Shown: positions 1-5,494 of the stretch, one piece after another
How positions within the stretch are numbered: position 1 is the stretch's first letter
How the letters are laid out: each line of letters begins with the position of its first letter
Origin: JAWLCQ01 sp041687095
Lineage (GTDB): Bacteria > Planctomycetota > Phycisphaerae > SM23-33
NCBI GenBank assembly: GCA_041687095.1
Contig: JAWLCQ010000212.1
Location: forward strand, 1 to 7,557
Reading direction: 5' to 3'
Length of the DNA: 7,557 nt
The notes under the pieces: generated by a model
Told to the model about the DNA's origin: nothing
Database searches by the model: none
Seen by the model: the letters and a program-made list of their open reading frames with translations, nothing else
Position numbers and translations under genes: made by a program

Positions 1-1
1 C

Positions 2-1333
2 GACTCACCCCAGCCCGCCCCGAGCGGTGCGCCCACGACGCCGCCGGCGACGGCGGCGGGGGGGGAGTCCTCTGGTCCCGCGTCCGCCCCGCTGTCGGCC
101 GTCCTGCCGGACGGGACGCGGGTGGAACTGGTCGCGGTGGCGAACAAGAATCTGCATGCGCGCCATGCCAAGGCGCCCCTGGAGGGCTCGTGGTGGCGGC
201 CGGACGGGACGCCGCTGGAGGCGCTGCCCACCGACAACGTGAACGTCGGGTGGTCCATGAGCGCACCCGAACACACCCAGAGGTACACGTTCCTCGCCCG
301 CGTCGTCTGGCCACGGACCCAGGACGACCAAGCGGACGAGCCCGGGTGGCCGGTCTGGCGCGTCCTTGGACAGCCGAACGCGGGCAACTGGGGATCCCTG
401 CAACCAACGCCGCCGGAGACCGACTTCCACCTGTTCGGTACGTCGCTGCCCGAGGGCACGACGTCCACCGACGTTCTCCTCTCCGTTCCCTCCGGGCCGT
501 GGCAGTCCGTCGCCGCCATCCGCCTGCCCGATCACACGCCCCTGCGCACCGGACCGGGGGTGGTGTTCCACAAGATCACCGAGACCGACGGGAAGACCAC
601 CGTCTCATTTGCGACTTTGCGGCGGGAGGCGAACCCGTACGTGCGCCTCGTGGCCATCGACGTCGAAGGCAAGACGCACGTGGCGCAATCGCACCCAGCC
701 CCCTTCTTCGACCTGCCGCTGGCGAGGATCCGGGAGGTGCACTACCAGGTCCGCCCGCTGCAGACGGTGCGGTTCCGCAACGTCTCGCTCGCGGGGGGAA
801 AACGAACGGACGCCAAGCCCGAGCCCCTCGTGCCGCCGGAGCGGCGGGACGCGTTCGTGACCGCGGATGGGTGGCGGCGGGTATACCTGCCGAACCTCGA
901 CTACCGCACCAAGGGTCAGGGCGTGGTCCTGGACCTCCCGAGCGGCAAGCTCCTGCCCCTGCCCGACGAGCCCATGAGGAGCGGGCAACTCCCGTCATAC
1001 TACGCCGCCCGCGGCGAGGGCCACCTGGGGTTTGCGGGGGATCTCATCAGACTGCACGACGAGGTGCGGGTAGAATCGAGTGATCCGCAGCGCAGGGTCA
1101 TGAACGTCGGCTTTTCCGGGGACCCCATGAAGCCCCGGGACGGAACGACGTTCATGTACCAAGTGGACAGTCCCTGTCCCCCGCTTCGCATCGAAGGCCC
1201 GCACCGCCAGCGCTACCACGGGCACGTCCTGTCCGTGTCGGACGCGGGGCTGCTGCTGGAGTACCGCCCCGTCGAGGCCCCCTTCCCGCCCGATGCACCG
1301 GAGATCGAACCGACGCCGGACGCGGGCGCGTGA
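2..1333 (+). CDS. C-terminal part of a large planctomycete-type protein of unknown function (5' partial)
   Basis: The frame is open from the first bases of the window, so the true start lies upstream; 443 residues are visible before the TGA at 1331. Residues 1-34 are a Pro/Ala/Gly/Ser/Thr-rich linker, followed by LPDGTRVELVAVAN (about 35-48) and WWRPDGTPL (about 64-72). Near residues 236-263 comes FDLPLARIREVHYQV with RFRNVSL, then GVVLDLPSGKLLPLPDE near 307-323. From memory, this combination recurs in planctomycete proteins where it follows an M56/BlaR-like, sigma-factor or other regulatory N-terminal domain; that domain is not visible here. A GTG at 122 could be read as a start, but it falls inside the conserved ELVAVAN strand, so I reject it. 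No membrane segment or catalytic motif is visible. It ends in an acidic Pro-rich tail and converges on the URO-D-fold gene across a repeat element. The coding call is solid; the function is unknown. Confidence 0.85.
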   Translation, partial: DSPQPAPSGAPTTPPATAAGGESSGPASAPLSAVLPDGTRVELVAVANKNLHARHAKAPLEGSWWRPDGTPLEALPTDNVNVGWSMSAPEHTQRYTFLARVVWPRTQDDQADEPGWPVWRVLGQPNAGNWGSLQPTPPETDFHLFGTSLPEGTTSTDVLLSVPSGPWQSVAAIRLPDHTPLRTGPGVVFHKITETDGKTTVSFATLRREANPYVRLVAIDVEGKTHVAQSHPAPFFDLPLARIREVHYQVRPLQTVRFRNVSLAGGKRTDAKPEPLVPPERRDAFVTADGWRRVYLPNLDYRTKGQGVVLDLPSGKLLPLPDEPMRSGQLPSYYAARGEGHLGFAGDLIRLHDEVRVESSDPQRRVMNVGFSGDPMKPRDGTTFMYQVDSPCPPLRIEGPHRQRYHGHVLSVSDAGLLLEYRPVEAPFPPDAPEIEPTPDAGA

Positions 1334-1343
1334 CCTTTGGAGT

Positions 1344-1365
1344 GCGGCGGTTCACCGCCGCTTTT
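1344..1365 (+). terminator. Hairpin plus T4 after the left gene, supplied by the repeat arm
   Basis: GCGGCGGT-TC-ACCGCCGC folds into a seven- to eight-pair GC-rich stem and is followed directly by TTTT. It begins 11 bp after the TGA of the left gene in the correct orientation. The T run is short, so termination is an inference. Confidence 0.45.
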
Positions 1366-1501
1366 CGATGGACCCTGCCAGACACGGGGGTCAGCCTCTG
1401 TCGGGGGGCGTGGAAGGAGTGGAGTCGCTTCCGGGGTTGCCTGGGTGCGGAGGGATGGTTGGCGGAGGAGATCTTCCGCGGCGTGTTCAGGCGTTGGGCG
1501 G

Positions 1502-1522
1502 AAAGCGGCGGTGAACCGCCGC
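1502..1522 (-). terminator. Mirror hairpin plus TTT facing the URO-D-fold gene
   Basis: This is the same palindrome in the opposite arm (1505-1522). Read on the minus strand it is followed by TTT, 85 bp downstream of the URO-D-fold stop codon. With the hairpin at 1344 it would make the element a two-way terminator between convergent genes. The T run is weak. Confidence 0.35.
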
Positions 1523-1577
1523 ACTCCAAAACGTTGCCGCGAAAGGCGGGCGATCCTGTGACGCCGGCGCGGAGAGG

Positions 1578-1596
1578 GCCCGCAACCCTCGCGGGC
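1578..1596 (-). terminator. GC-rich hairpin just after the URO-D-fold gene
   Basis: GCCCGC and GCGGGC form a 6-bp stem with a 7-nt loop, starting 10 bp after the stop codon in the minus direction. No T tract follows, so it may only be an RNA 3'-end stabiliser or chance structure in GC-rich DNA. Confidence 0.25.
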
Positions 1597-1606
1597 GGGT
1601 GAGGCA

Positions 1607-2743
1607 TCACAGCCGGTCGATCTCCTCAATCATGACCTCGTAGTTCCGCAGGGCGCGGTCGGAGAGCACGCGGCCGTAGGGGCAGGCGGAGGGCATGAGG
1701 CACAGGCCCCTCCCCTGGCCGCGCGTGCCCTCGTCCAGGGCGGTCTGGACCTTGCGGCGGAAGTCCTCGGGGGGGAGGTTCTCCAGGTCGCTGGCCTCGA
1801 GGTTCCCGAACAGCGCCAACTGCCGCCCGTACCGCTCGCGAACGTACGCCAGCGACACGTCCCCCTGCGGGGGCGGTTCCACCGGATCCAGGGCCACGCA
1901 GCCGGTGGCGCAGATCGCGTCGAGGATCGCGCGGAGGTTCCCGTGCGAGTGGATGCGGGCGCAGCCGCCGCGGTGCTGGATGGCGTGGACCATGGGGCGG
2001 TCATAGGCGACGACGTACTCCTCGAAGCACCGCGGGGGCAGGTACGGGGGCGAGGCGTACTCGGGCCCGTAGATCCGCCACAGCCGCCCGGGCAGGGCGG
2101 CCGCGACCGCCTCCGTCTGCGCCAGCAGCGTGCGGGAAACGCGGTCGAGGGCGCGGCGGAAGAGGTCGGGCTCGGTCAGGGCGATCACGGTGTACGTGCC
2201 CAGGTCGAACATCGACGCCACCGCGCACAGCGGATCGCCCGTGTCGAGCATGACGATCCCGCTGTCCCCGATCCGCCGCTCGATCTCCAGCACGCCCGCG
2301 GTATCCACCTCCCCGCCGAAGTCGGCCTCGGGCAGGTCGCACCAGGCGCGGAGGTCGTCCGCATCCTTCAGGAGATGCTCGACGGTCCACGTCGTGTGTA
2401 CGTCGGGGTCCTGGCGGGTCCGCTGCGTCAGCGTGCGGGCGCCCGCGCGGACCGTCAGTGTGGCGTGGCGGGAGCCCGCGTCATCGATGTGCGACTCCCA
2501 GCGGGTGAGTTCCGCGCAGGGGTCGTGCGGGCGGTTGCGGATGGCGGGGTACGTGCGGACGATGCGGTCGGTCCGCTCGGTGGCGAGTTGCAGCAACGGC
2601 CGCCACGACGGGTGCGCGTAGATGTTGAACGGGTCGTCCTTCTGCGGGTCCTGGAGGTACCCGTCGATCTCGTAGAACGACACCGGCGGGCGGTCGACCG
2701 CCTCGCCCCGCACCGTCGCCATCAGGCGCTGCCTTCGCGTCAT
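1607..2743 (-). CDS. Uroporphyrinogen-decarboxylase-fold protein (MtaA/CmuA-like methyltransferase superfamily)
   Basis: The 378-aa product has the features of the URO-D superfamily: an N-terminal TRRQRLMATVRGEAVDRPPV (residues 2-21), GSPL-like MLDTGDPLCAVASM near 165-178, RIHSHGN near 263-269, DPVEPPPQGD near 286-295, LFGNLEAS near 311-318, and a C-terminal LMPSACPYGRVLS. Family members include HemE and corrinoid methyltransferases such as MtaA/MtbA, which bind zinc through HxC...C. Here H265-S-H267 replaces HxC, with C278 and C282 downstream, so a metal site is possible but unproven. The divergence suggests it is not the haem-pathway HemE. I prefer the ATG at 2743 because AAGGG lies 6 nt upstream and family members usually begin MTxRxR. 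The alternative ATG at 2749 overlaps the upstream remnant's stop as ATGA. It lies downstream of the propeller gene on the same strand, with a repeat element between, and may be cotranscribed with it. The exact substrate is unknown. Confidence 0.88.
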   Translation of the reverse strand: MTRRQRLMATVRGEAVDRPPVSFYEIDGYLQDPQKDDPFNIYAHPSWRPLLQLATERTDRIVRTYPAIRNRPHDPCAELTRWESHIDDAGSRHATLTVRAGARTLTQRTRQDPDVHTTWTVEHLLKDADDLRAWCDLPEADFGGEVDTAGVLEIERRIGDSGIVMLDTGDPLCAVASMFDLGTYTVIALTEPDLFRRALDRVSRTLLAQTEAVAAALPGRLWRIYGPEYASPPYLPPRCFEEYVVAYDRPMVHAIQHRGGCARIHSHGNLRAILDAICATGCVALDPVEPPPQGDVSLAYVRERYGRQLALFGNLEASDLENLPPEDFRRKVQTALDEGTRGQGRGLCLMPSACPYGRVLSDRALRNYEVMIEEIDRL

Positions 2744-2745
2744 GG

Positions 2746-2802
2746 TCATCCCTTCACGATCCTCGCGATGTCCAGCAGGACGATCTGCCGCCCCGCGTCC
2801 GT
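2746..2802 (-). pseudogene. Remnant of the 3' end of a second propeller gene
   Basis: On the minus strand the last 18 codons before TGA read DAGRQIVLLDIARIVKG. The intact gene next door ends DAGRQIVLLDIAAVVKA. The DNA is also similar without gaps (by eye roughly 85% over about 50 bp), so this is not merely convergent protein sequence. The similarity stops at about 2802, shortly before the fold-back element. The remnant's TGA overlaps the first ATG of the URO-D gene as ATGA, the usual geometry of translationally coupled genes. An ATG at 2817 opens a 23-codon frame over it, which could be a leader peptide, but it has no clear ribosome binding site. I read it as the tail of a deleted paralogue. 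Confidence 0.7.
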
Positions 2803-2820
2803 CGACCTTCTCGCCATGGC

Positions 2821-3032
2821 TAACCGTTCACGCATTTGCATACGACGACAGCAGCCTATAGAAACAGCCGGAGAGAAGGGGATTACACAGATTTCAGGAT
2901 TACGCAGAAGAGAGAGAAGAGCGATGTTCTTCTCCTCAATCTGTGAAATCTCATCCTCTGTGTAATCCCTTTCTTCGGGGCTGTTTCTTCTCTTCACGCC
3001 CTCGCCGCTGTCTGCGAAGACGTGAACGGTTA
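2821..3032. mobile_element. Fold-back MITE-like element, copy A (212 bp)
   Basis: The ends are perfect 12-bp inverted repeats, TAACCGTTCACG and CGTGAACGGTTA. Inside, the arms continue as a long imperfect palindrome (GAAACAGCC...GGGATTACACAGA on both strands), so the whole unit could form a large hairpin. The sequence is visibly AT-richer than the flanking genes. A second copy lies at 4585-4800 and shares a block of about 55 identical bases beginning at AAACAGCCGGAGAGAAGG. The flanks CGCCATGGCTA and CGCCACGGTTA match at 9 of 11 positions and overlap the termini slightly, possibly a decayed target duplication. It carries no gene. It sits 9 bp past the stop of the propeller gene, so any readthrough transcript into the URO-D gene would carry this fold. 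Confidence 0.8.
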
Positions 3033-3041
3033 CCGCCACGG

Positions 3042-4208
3042 TTATGCCTTCACCACCGCCGCGATGTCCAGCAGGACAATCTGCCTTCCCGCGTCGCCCA
3101 CGGGTGCGTCGACGGTCAGCAGCGTCCCCCCGCGGGAGTGGCGCGGATGGAGGTCGCACCGCCACTCGCCCTTGTACTCCACGGGTGCGGGGAAGTGTGT
3201 GAGCGTGGTCTTTCGCCCGGTGGGCACGTGGAAGAGGTACAGTTCCTGGCGGCGCTCGGACCAGGGGTAGGTGTCGCAGACGATCCAGTCGCGGTCGGGC
3301 AGGTACGACACGTGCCCGTCGTGCGTCATCACGCCCTGCCCGACGGGGACGGCCTCCTCGGAGCGATCCGTGTACAGGTGGAACGCCGCCGTCTCCCCGT
3401 GCCTCGACCAGGCGAGGATGTGCCCCGCGTCCCGCCAGATGAAGTGCGACACGTTGCCCGAGTCCTCGACGACGTGCAGGTCCGACCCGTCGGGGCTGCA
3501 CGTGAGCATGCGGGTGTGGAACTGCCCGGGCTTGTCCGGGAACAGCCAGCGGTGGAGGAAGATGAAGCGCGACCCGTCGGGGCTGACGAGCAGGTGGTTG
3601 AACCAGTGCTTCGCACCGCGGGTGTCGGCGTTGGGATTGGGGATGGCGGACACCTGGGCGAGGGTGACGATCAACTCGGCCGACCCGTTCGCCAGGTCCA
3701 CCCGCCAGATGCCCGCATCCCCGGGGGCGGGGTGGTCGGCGCGGGGGTCGGGGAAGCCCGCGTACCCGTAGCCCGGGCGGGTGTCCTGGATGCGGCGGAA
3801 GTCGGGGGTGACGGCCCATCGCCCGTCGGGGGACAGGGCGTAGACGGGATGGGGGATCACCCGCGACTGCCCGGTCGTGACGTCGAGGATCCGCGCGACG
3901 TAGTGCCCGTCGGCGCGTTCGTTCCAGATGACCTCGCGCTCGCTGCCCGGGAGCCACTGCAGCATGCACCCCTGCTGCCAGCACCACGCGGTGGACGCGC
4001 CCAGTTCCGTCCAGCGGTCGTTGTCGGCGAGGTCGATCATCCCGACGCGGATGACGTCGTCGGGCGTGGGCGAGCGGTGCTGGAAGTCGACGGCCATCCC
4101 CAGGATGCGCCGGTCGGACGGGTCGAACTGGAGCTTGTCGTAGTACGCGAACCAGTGGTGCCCCGGGGGGGCGGTGACGGTACGTGTGGGAACGCTGGGC
4201 TCGGTCAC
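3042..4208 (-). CDS. Beta-propeller protein resembling oligogalacturonate lyase (PL22-like)
   Basis: The 388-aa product is complete. It opens with PGHHWFAYYDKLQFDP (residues 15-30), then DFQHRSPTPDDVIRVGMIDL (41-60), WCWQQGCMLQW (75-85), YALSPDGRWAVTPDFRR (123-139), KHWFNHLLVSPDGSRFIFLH (200-219), CSPDGSDLHVVEDSG (237-251), HFIWRDAGHILAW (255-267), and a closing GEWRCDLHPR (347-356) plus GRQIVLLDIA (374-383). The SPDG-type turns and repeated strands indicate a propeller. The His-rich NHLL...FLHRW and SHFIW pattern resembles the metal site of family-22 pectate/oligogalacturonate lyases, but I cannot confirm catalysis. No signal peptide is seen, which fits a cytoplasmic protein. The GTG start at 4208 is chosen because GGAG (4216-4219) lies 7 nt upstream. 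The frame stays open far upstream, but that part lies in repeats. It is probably the first gene of a minus-strand unit with the URO-D-fold gene. A non-catalytic TolB/PD40-like protein is the alternative. Confidence 0.88.
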   Translation of the reverse strand: MTEPSVPTRTVTAPPGHHWFAYYDKLQFDPSDRRILGMAVDFQHRSPTPDDVIRVGMIDLADNDRWTELGASTAWCWQQGCMLQWLPGSEREVIWNERADGHYVARILDVTTGQSRVIPHPVYALSPDGRWAVTPDFRRIQDTRPGYGYAGFPDPRADHPAPGDAGIWRVDLANGSAELIVTLAQVSAIPNPNADTRGAKHWFNHLLVSPDGSRFIFLHRWLFPDKPGQFHTRMLTCSPDGSDLHVVEDSGNVSHFIWRDAGHILAWSRHGETAAFHLYTDRSEEAVPVGQGVMTHDGHVSYLPDRDWIVCDTYPWSERRQELYLFHVPTGRKTTLTHFPAPVEYKGEWRCDLHPRHSRGGTLLTVDAPVGDAGRQIVLLDIAAVVKA

Positions 4209-4215
4209 AGGTCTT

Positions 4216-4219
4216 CTCC
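4216..4219 (-). promoter_or_regulatory. Ribosome binding site fixing the GTG start at 4208
   Basis: On the minus strand GGAG is followed by 7 nt and then GTGACCGAG. This selects the GTG as start over the long open frame upstream, which has no comparable site and no conserved protein sequence. Confidence 0.6.
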
Positions 4220-4419
4220 GCACAGGGTATGGGTTGCCGTTTTGGATTCCGTAGCACAGATACCGTTGGCCGCGGCGTGGGGCAAGCGCGAAAGCCGGGG
4301 AGAGCGCTCGGGGGCGGGTGCGGAGACGCAGGGACCTCGGCCGCCACAGACGGGAAAGTCGCTCGTGCAAGGACCGGCGCAAGCGGGCGTTAGAACTTGC
4401 CGAGGCGAAATCCCTTGGA

Positions 4420-4469
4420 GGCGGCCGAACGTGGGGTATGCTCGATTCGCCGATGGGCGTTCGGCCGCC
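4420..4469. repeat. 12-bp perfect inverted repeat with a 26-nt loop
   Basis: GGCGGCCGAACG (4420-4431) and CGTTCGGCCGCC (4458-4469) are exact reverse complements. The loop contains ATGCTCGATTCGCCG. It could be a cruciform, a protein site or the remains of another dispersed element. No function can be assigned. Confidence 0.5.
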
Positions 4470-4520
4470 GCACCCGTGGTGCGCGCTTCCCGCACCCGCC
4501 GTGCGCGCAGGGCGTGAGGG

Positions 4521-4558
4521 CGCCGGCCAGCGGTGCGCGCGGAGCGCGACGGCCGGCG
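4521..4558. repeat. GC-rich inverted repeat CGCCGGCC/GGCCGGCG
   Basis: The 8-bp arms at 4521-4528 and 4551-4558 flank an inner CGCGC-GGA-GCGCG hairpin. The octamer GTGCGCGC occurs three times between about 4478 and 4540. In such GC-rich DNA, chance structure is a real possibility. Confidence 0.3.
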
Positions 4559-4567
4559 ACGGCGGCG

Positions 4568-5105
4568 TGGGTTTGTTTTCGAGGAACCGTTCACGCCTGT
4601 GCATGCGACGACAGCAGCCTACAAAAACAGCCGGAGAGAAGGGGATTACACAGATTTCAGGATTACGCAGAAGAGAGAGAGAAGAGCGATGTTCTCCTTC
4701 TCCGTAATCTGCGCAATCCCATAATCTGCGAAATCCCTTTCTTCGGGGCTGTTTTTTCTCTTCACGCCTTCGCTGCTGTCTGCGAAGGCGTGAACGGTTA
4801 CGTTTTCGAGGAAGCGACGGATGGGTTTGTTCCGACGATCGGCCCGACAGGTTGGGTTTGTTCCCGTGGATGCGCCGTTCGCGTCTCCGCATCTCGGGGC
4901 CTCCGCGGTGCGTTCCTCGGACGTTCCCGTGGGAGGGCGGACGATATGGGAAAACTCGGACAGTCTGCGCAAGCTTGGCTTCGTTTTCGAGAATTGGCGT
5001 TGCGCGTGCGCCGGGGAACGCGGGCAAGGATCCCGAAAATCGGAAAGCTTGCCCAGGTTTGGCTTCGTTCCGCAGAAAAGGATGGGTTGGGTTCGCTTTC
5101 GACGG
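4568..5105. repeat. Array of short interspersed repeats, consensus about TGGSTTYGTTYYCGNGRA
   Basis: Six related units of about 18 bp start at 4568, 4822, 4853, 4976, 5060 and 5088, for example TGGGTTTGTTTTCGAGGA, TGGGTTTGTTCCGACGAT and TGGCTTCGTTCCGCAGAA. On the minus strand they translate as NEAK/NKPN-type phrases, which I recall as spurious peptides from planctomycete spacers. Two intervals are 31 and 28 bp. The first interval is enlarged by element B and becomes about 27 bp once that element and its duplicated flank are removed. Confidence 0.6.
4585..4800. mobile_element. Fold-back MITE-like element, copy B (216 bp), nested in a repeat array
   Basis: This is the second copy of the element at 2821. 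The termini AACCGTTCACG and CGTGAACGGTT(A) match, and the block running from AAACAGCCGG through GATTACACAGATTTCAGG is identical to copy A, apart from a 2-nt difference in a nearby GA run. The right half differs: it carries GGATTGCGCAGATTACGG and GATTTCGCAGATTATGGG as near-repeats, so the interior is built from an 18-bp GGATTNCGCAGATTA-type motif. GTTTTCGAGGAA occurs on both sides (4575-4586 and 4802-4813). The left copy shares two bases with the terminus, giving a likely 10-12 bp target duplication. No gene is present. Confidence 0.8.
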
Positions 5106-5112
5106 GCGCTTC

Positions 5113-5288
5113 CGCCCCCGCAGGGGCGAGGGAGCGGCCTGCCGACCCGACCGGCGCGGGAGCCGGGGGTTTCCCCCGCCCCCCCGGCCGGGGCTCAACC
5201 GCACCGGGCCGCCTTCCGGGAGCGTCCGGTGACTGGCTCCCGGCCCCTGGCGTCCGCTCCTCCGGCCCTCGCTCCCGCACGGGGGGCG
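5113..5288. repeat. Imperfect inverted repeats bounding a very GC-rich 175-bp block
   Basis: CGCCCCCGCAGGGGCGAGGG (5113-5132) resembles the reverse complement of 5266-5288, which ends CGCACGGGGGGCG, after small gaps. A local GCCCC-CGCA-GGGGC hairpin sits at 5114-5127. The block also holds GGGGGTTTCCCCC. It may be a degenerate element or simple GC bias. Confidence 0.25.
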
Positions 5289-5301
5289 AAGAATTTCTTC
5301 G
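5287..5301. promoter_or_regulatory. Palindrome CGAAGAA-T-TTCTTCG, possible operator
   Basis: This is a perfect 15-nt palindrome with a one-base centre, at the edge of an AT-richer patch. It ends 8 nt before a possible -35 box and about 190 bp before the ATG of the rightward gene. The symmetry suits a dimeric regulator, but no regulator gene is in the window. Confidence 0.3.
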
Positions 5302-5309
5302 GTTCCATC

Positions 5310-5337
5310 TTGATCTTTGGAATCGTAAGGACACAAT
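5310..5337 (+). promoter_or_regulatory. Weak candidate promoter for the rightward propeller gene
   Basis: TTGATC and CACAAT are separated by 16 nt and each matches 4 of 6 positions of the sigma-70 consensus. They lie in the only AT-rich patch upstream of the ATG at 5495. Promoters in this lineage are poorly defined, so this is tentative. Confidence 0.22.
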
Positions 5338-5494
5338 ATCGCCCCCCATACCCACAGAGGCCGTCGATTGCACCCGACGATGTTCCACGAAGGAAAACGC
5401 AGCAGGCTTTCCGACAAGAGAACCCTACCAGAACCTCCCATCGCCTGACCGCACGGGACCGACCCGGCTGGCCTCCCAAGAGGACCCCCCCACC

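Larger units (their letters stand above)
1336..1530. mobile_element. 195-bp MITE/REP-like element with 30-bp terminal inverted repeats (ECGGSPPL type)
   Basis: The arms 1336-1365 and 1501-1530 are reverse complements at 29 of 30 positions; only the innermost base differs. Each arm contains its own palindrome, GCGGCGGTTCACCGCCGC. The interior (1366-1500) has no convincing gene. One end translates as ECGGSPPL, which I recall as a common spurious peptide in Planctomycetes and Verrucomicrobia, arising from a dispersed repeat. It starts 2 bp after the stop of the left gene and ends 76 bp before the stop of the URO-D-fold gene. No clear target duplication was found in the flanks. It is probably a non-autonomous element, since no transposase is present in the window. 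Confidence 0.75.
4209..5494. other. Divergent gene-free spacer of about 1.3 kb
   Basis: The spacer separates the leftward propeller gene from the rightward one. 4209-4411 holds the ribosome binding site of the left gene and otherwise nothing I recognise. 4412-4560 is GC-rich with hairpins. 4568-5105 is an interspersed-repeat array interrupted by fold-back element B. 5106-5288 is very GC-rich with imperfect inverted repeats. 5289-5494 is AT-richer and holds a palindrome, a possible promoter and the leader of the right gene. Long open frames cross it on both strands, but they run through the repeats and show no protein family, so I treat the spacer as non-coding. Confidence 0.7.

Noticed and set aside
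1337..1561. Small open frames inside the 195-bp inverted-repeat element (ECGGSPPL peptides)
   Set aside because: They are the translation of the repeat arms. They are open in several frames on both strands and have no ribosome binding sites.
2746..2817. 23-codon frame over the propeller remnant as a leader peptide
   Set aside because: Its translation is almost wholly the old C-terminus, and its ATG has no clear ribosome binding site, so a gene remnant explains it better.
1943..2965. Long plus-strand open frame antisense to the URO-D-fold gene
   Set aside because: A GC-rich shadow of a well-supported gene, with biased composition and no recognisable domain.
4226..4290. Promoter for the leftward gene (TTGCCC with TATCTG, 17-nt spacer, minus strand)
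   Set aside because: The -10 match is only 3 of 6, no better than chance in this sequence.
4568..5105. CRISPR array
   Set aside because: The units are only about 18 bp, degenerate, unevenly spaced from 28 to over 120 bp, and there are no cas genes.
4209..5441. Long open minus-strand frame upstream of the PL22-like gene
   Set aside because: The same spacer read the other way. It contains translated repeats (NEAK and ENEAK phrases), and the GTG at 4208 has a well-placed ribosome binding site.
4397..5494. Long open frame upstream of and in phase with the rightward propeller gene
   Set aside because: It runs through the fold-back element and interspersed repeats, with Arg/Ala/Gly/Pro-rich sequence and no family resemblance. 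The good start with protein-like sequence is ATG 5495.
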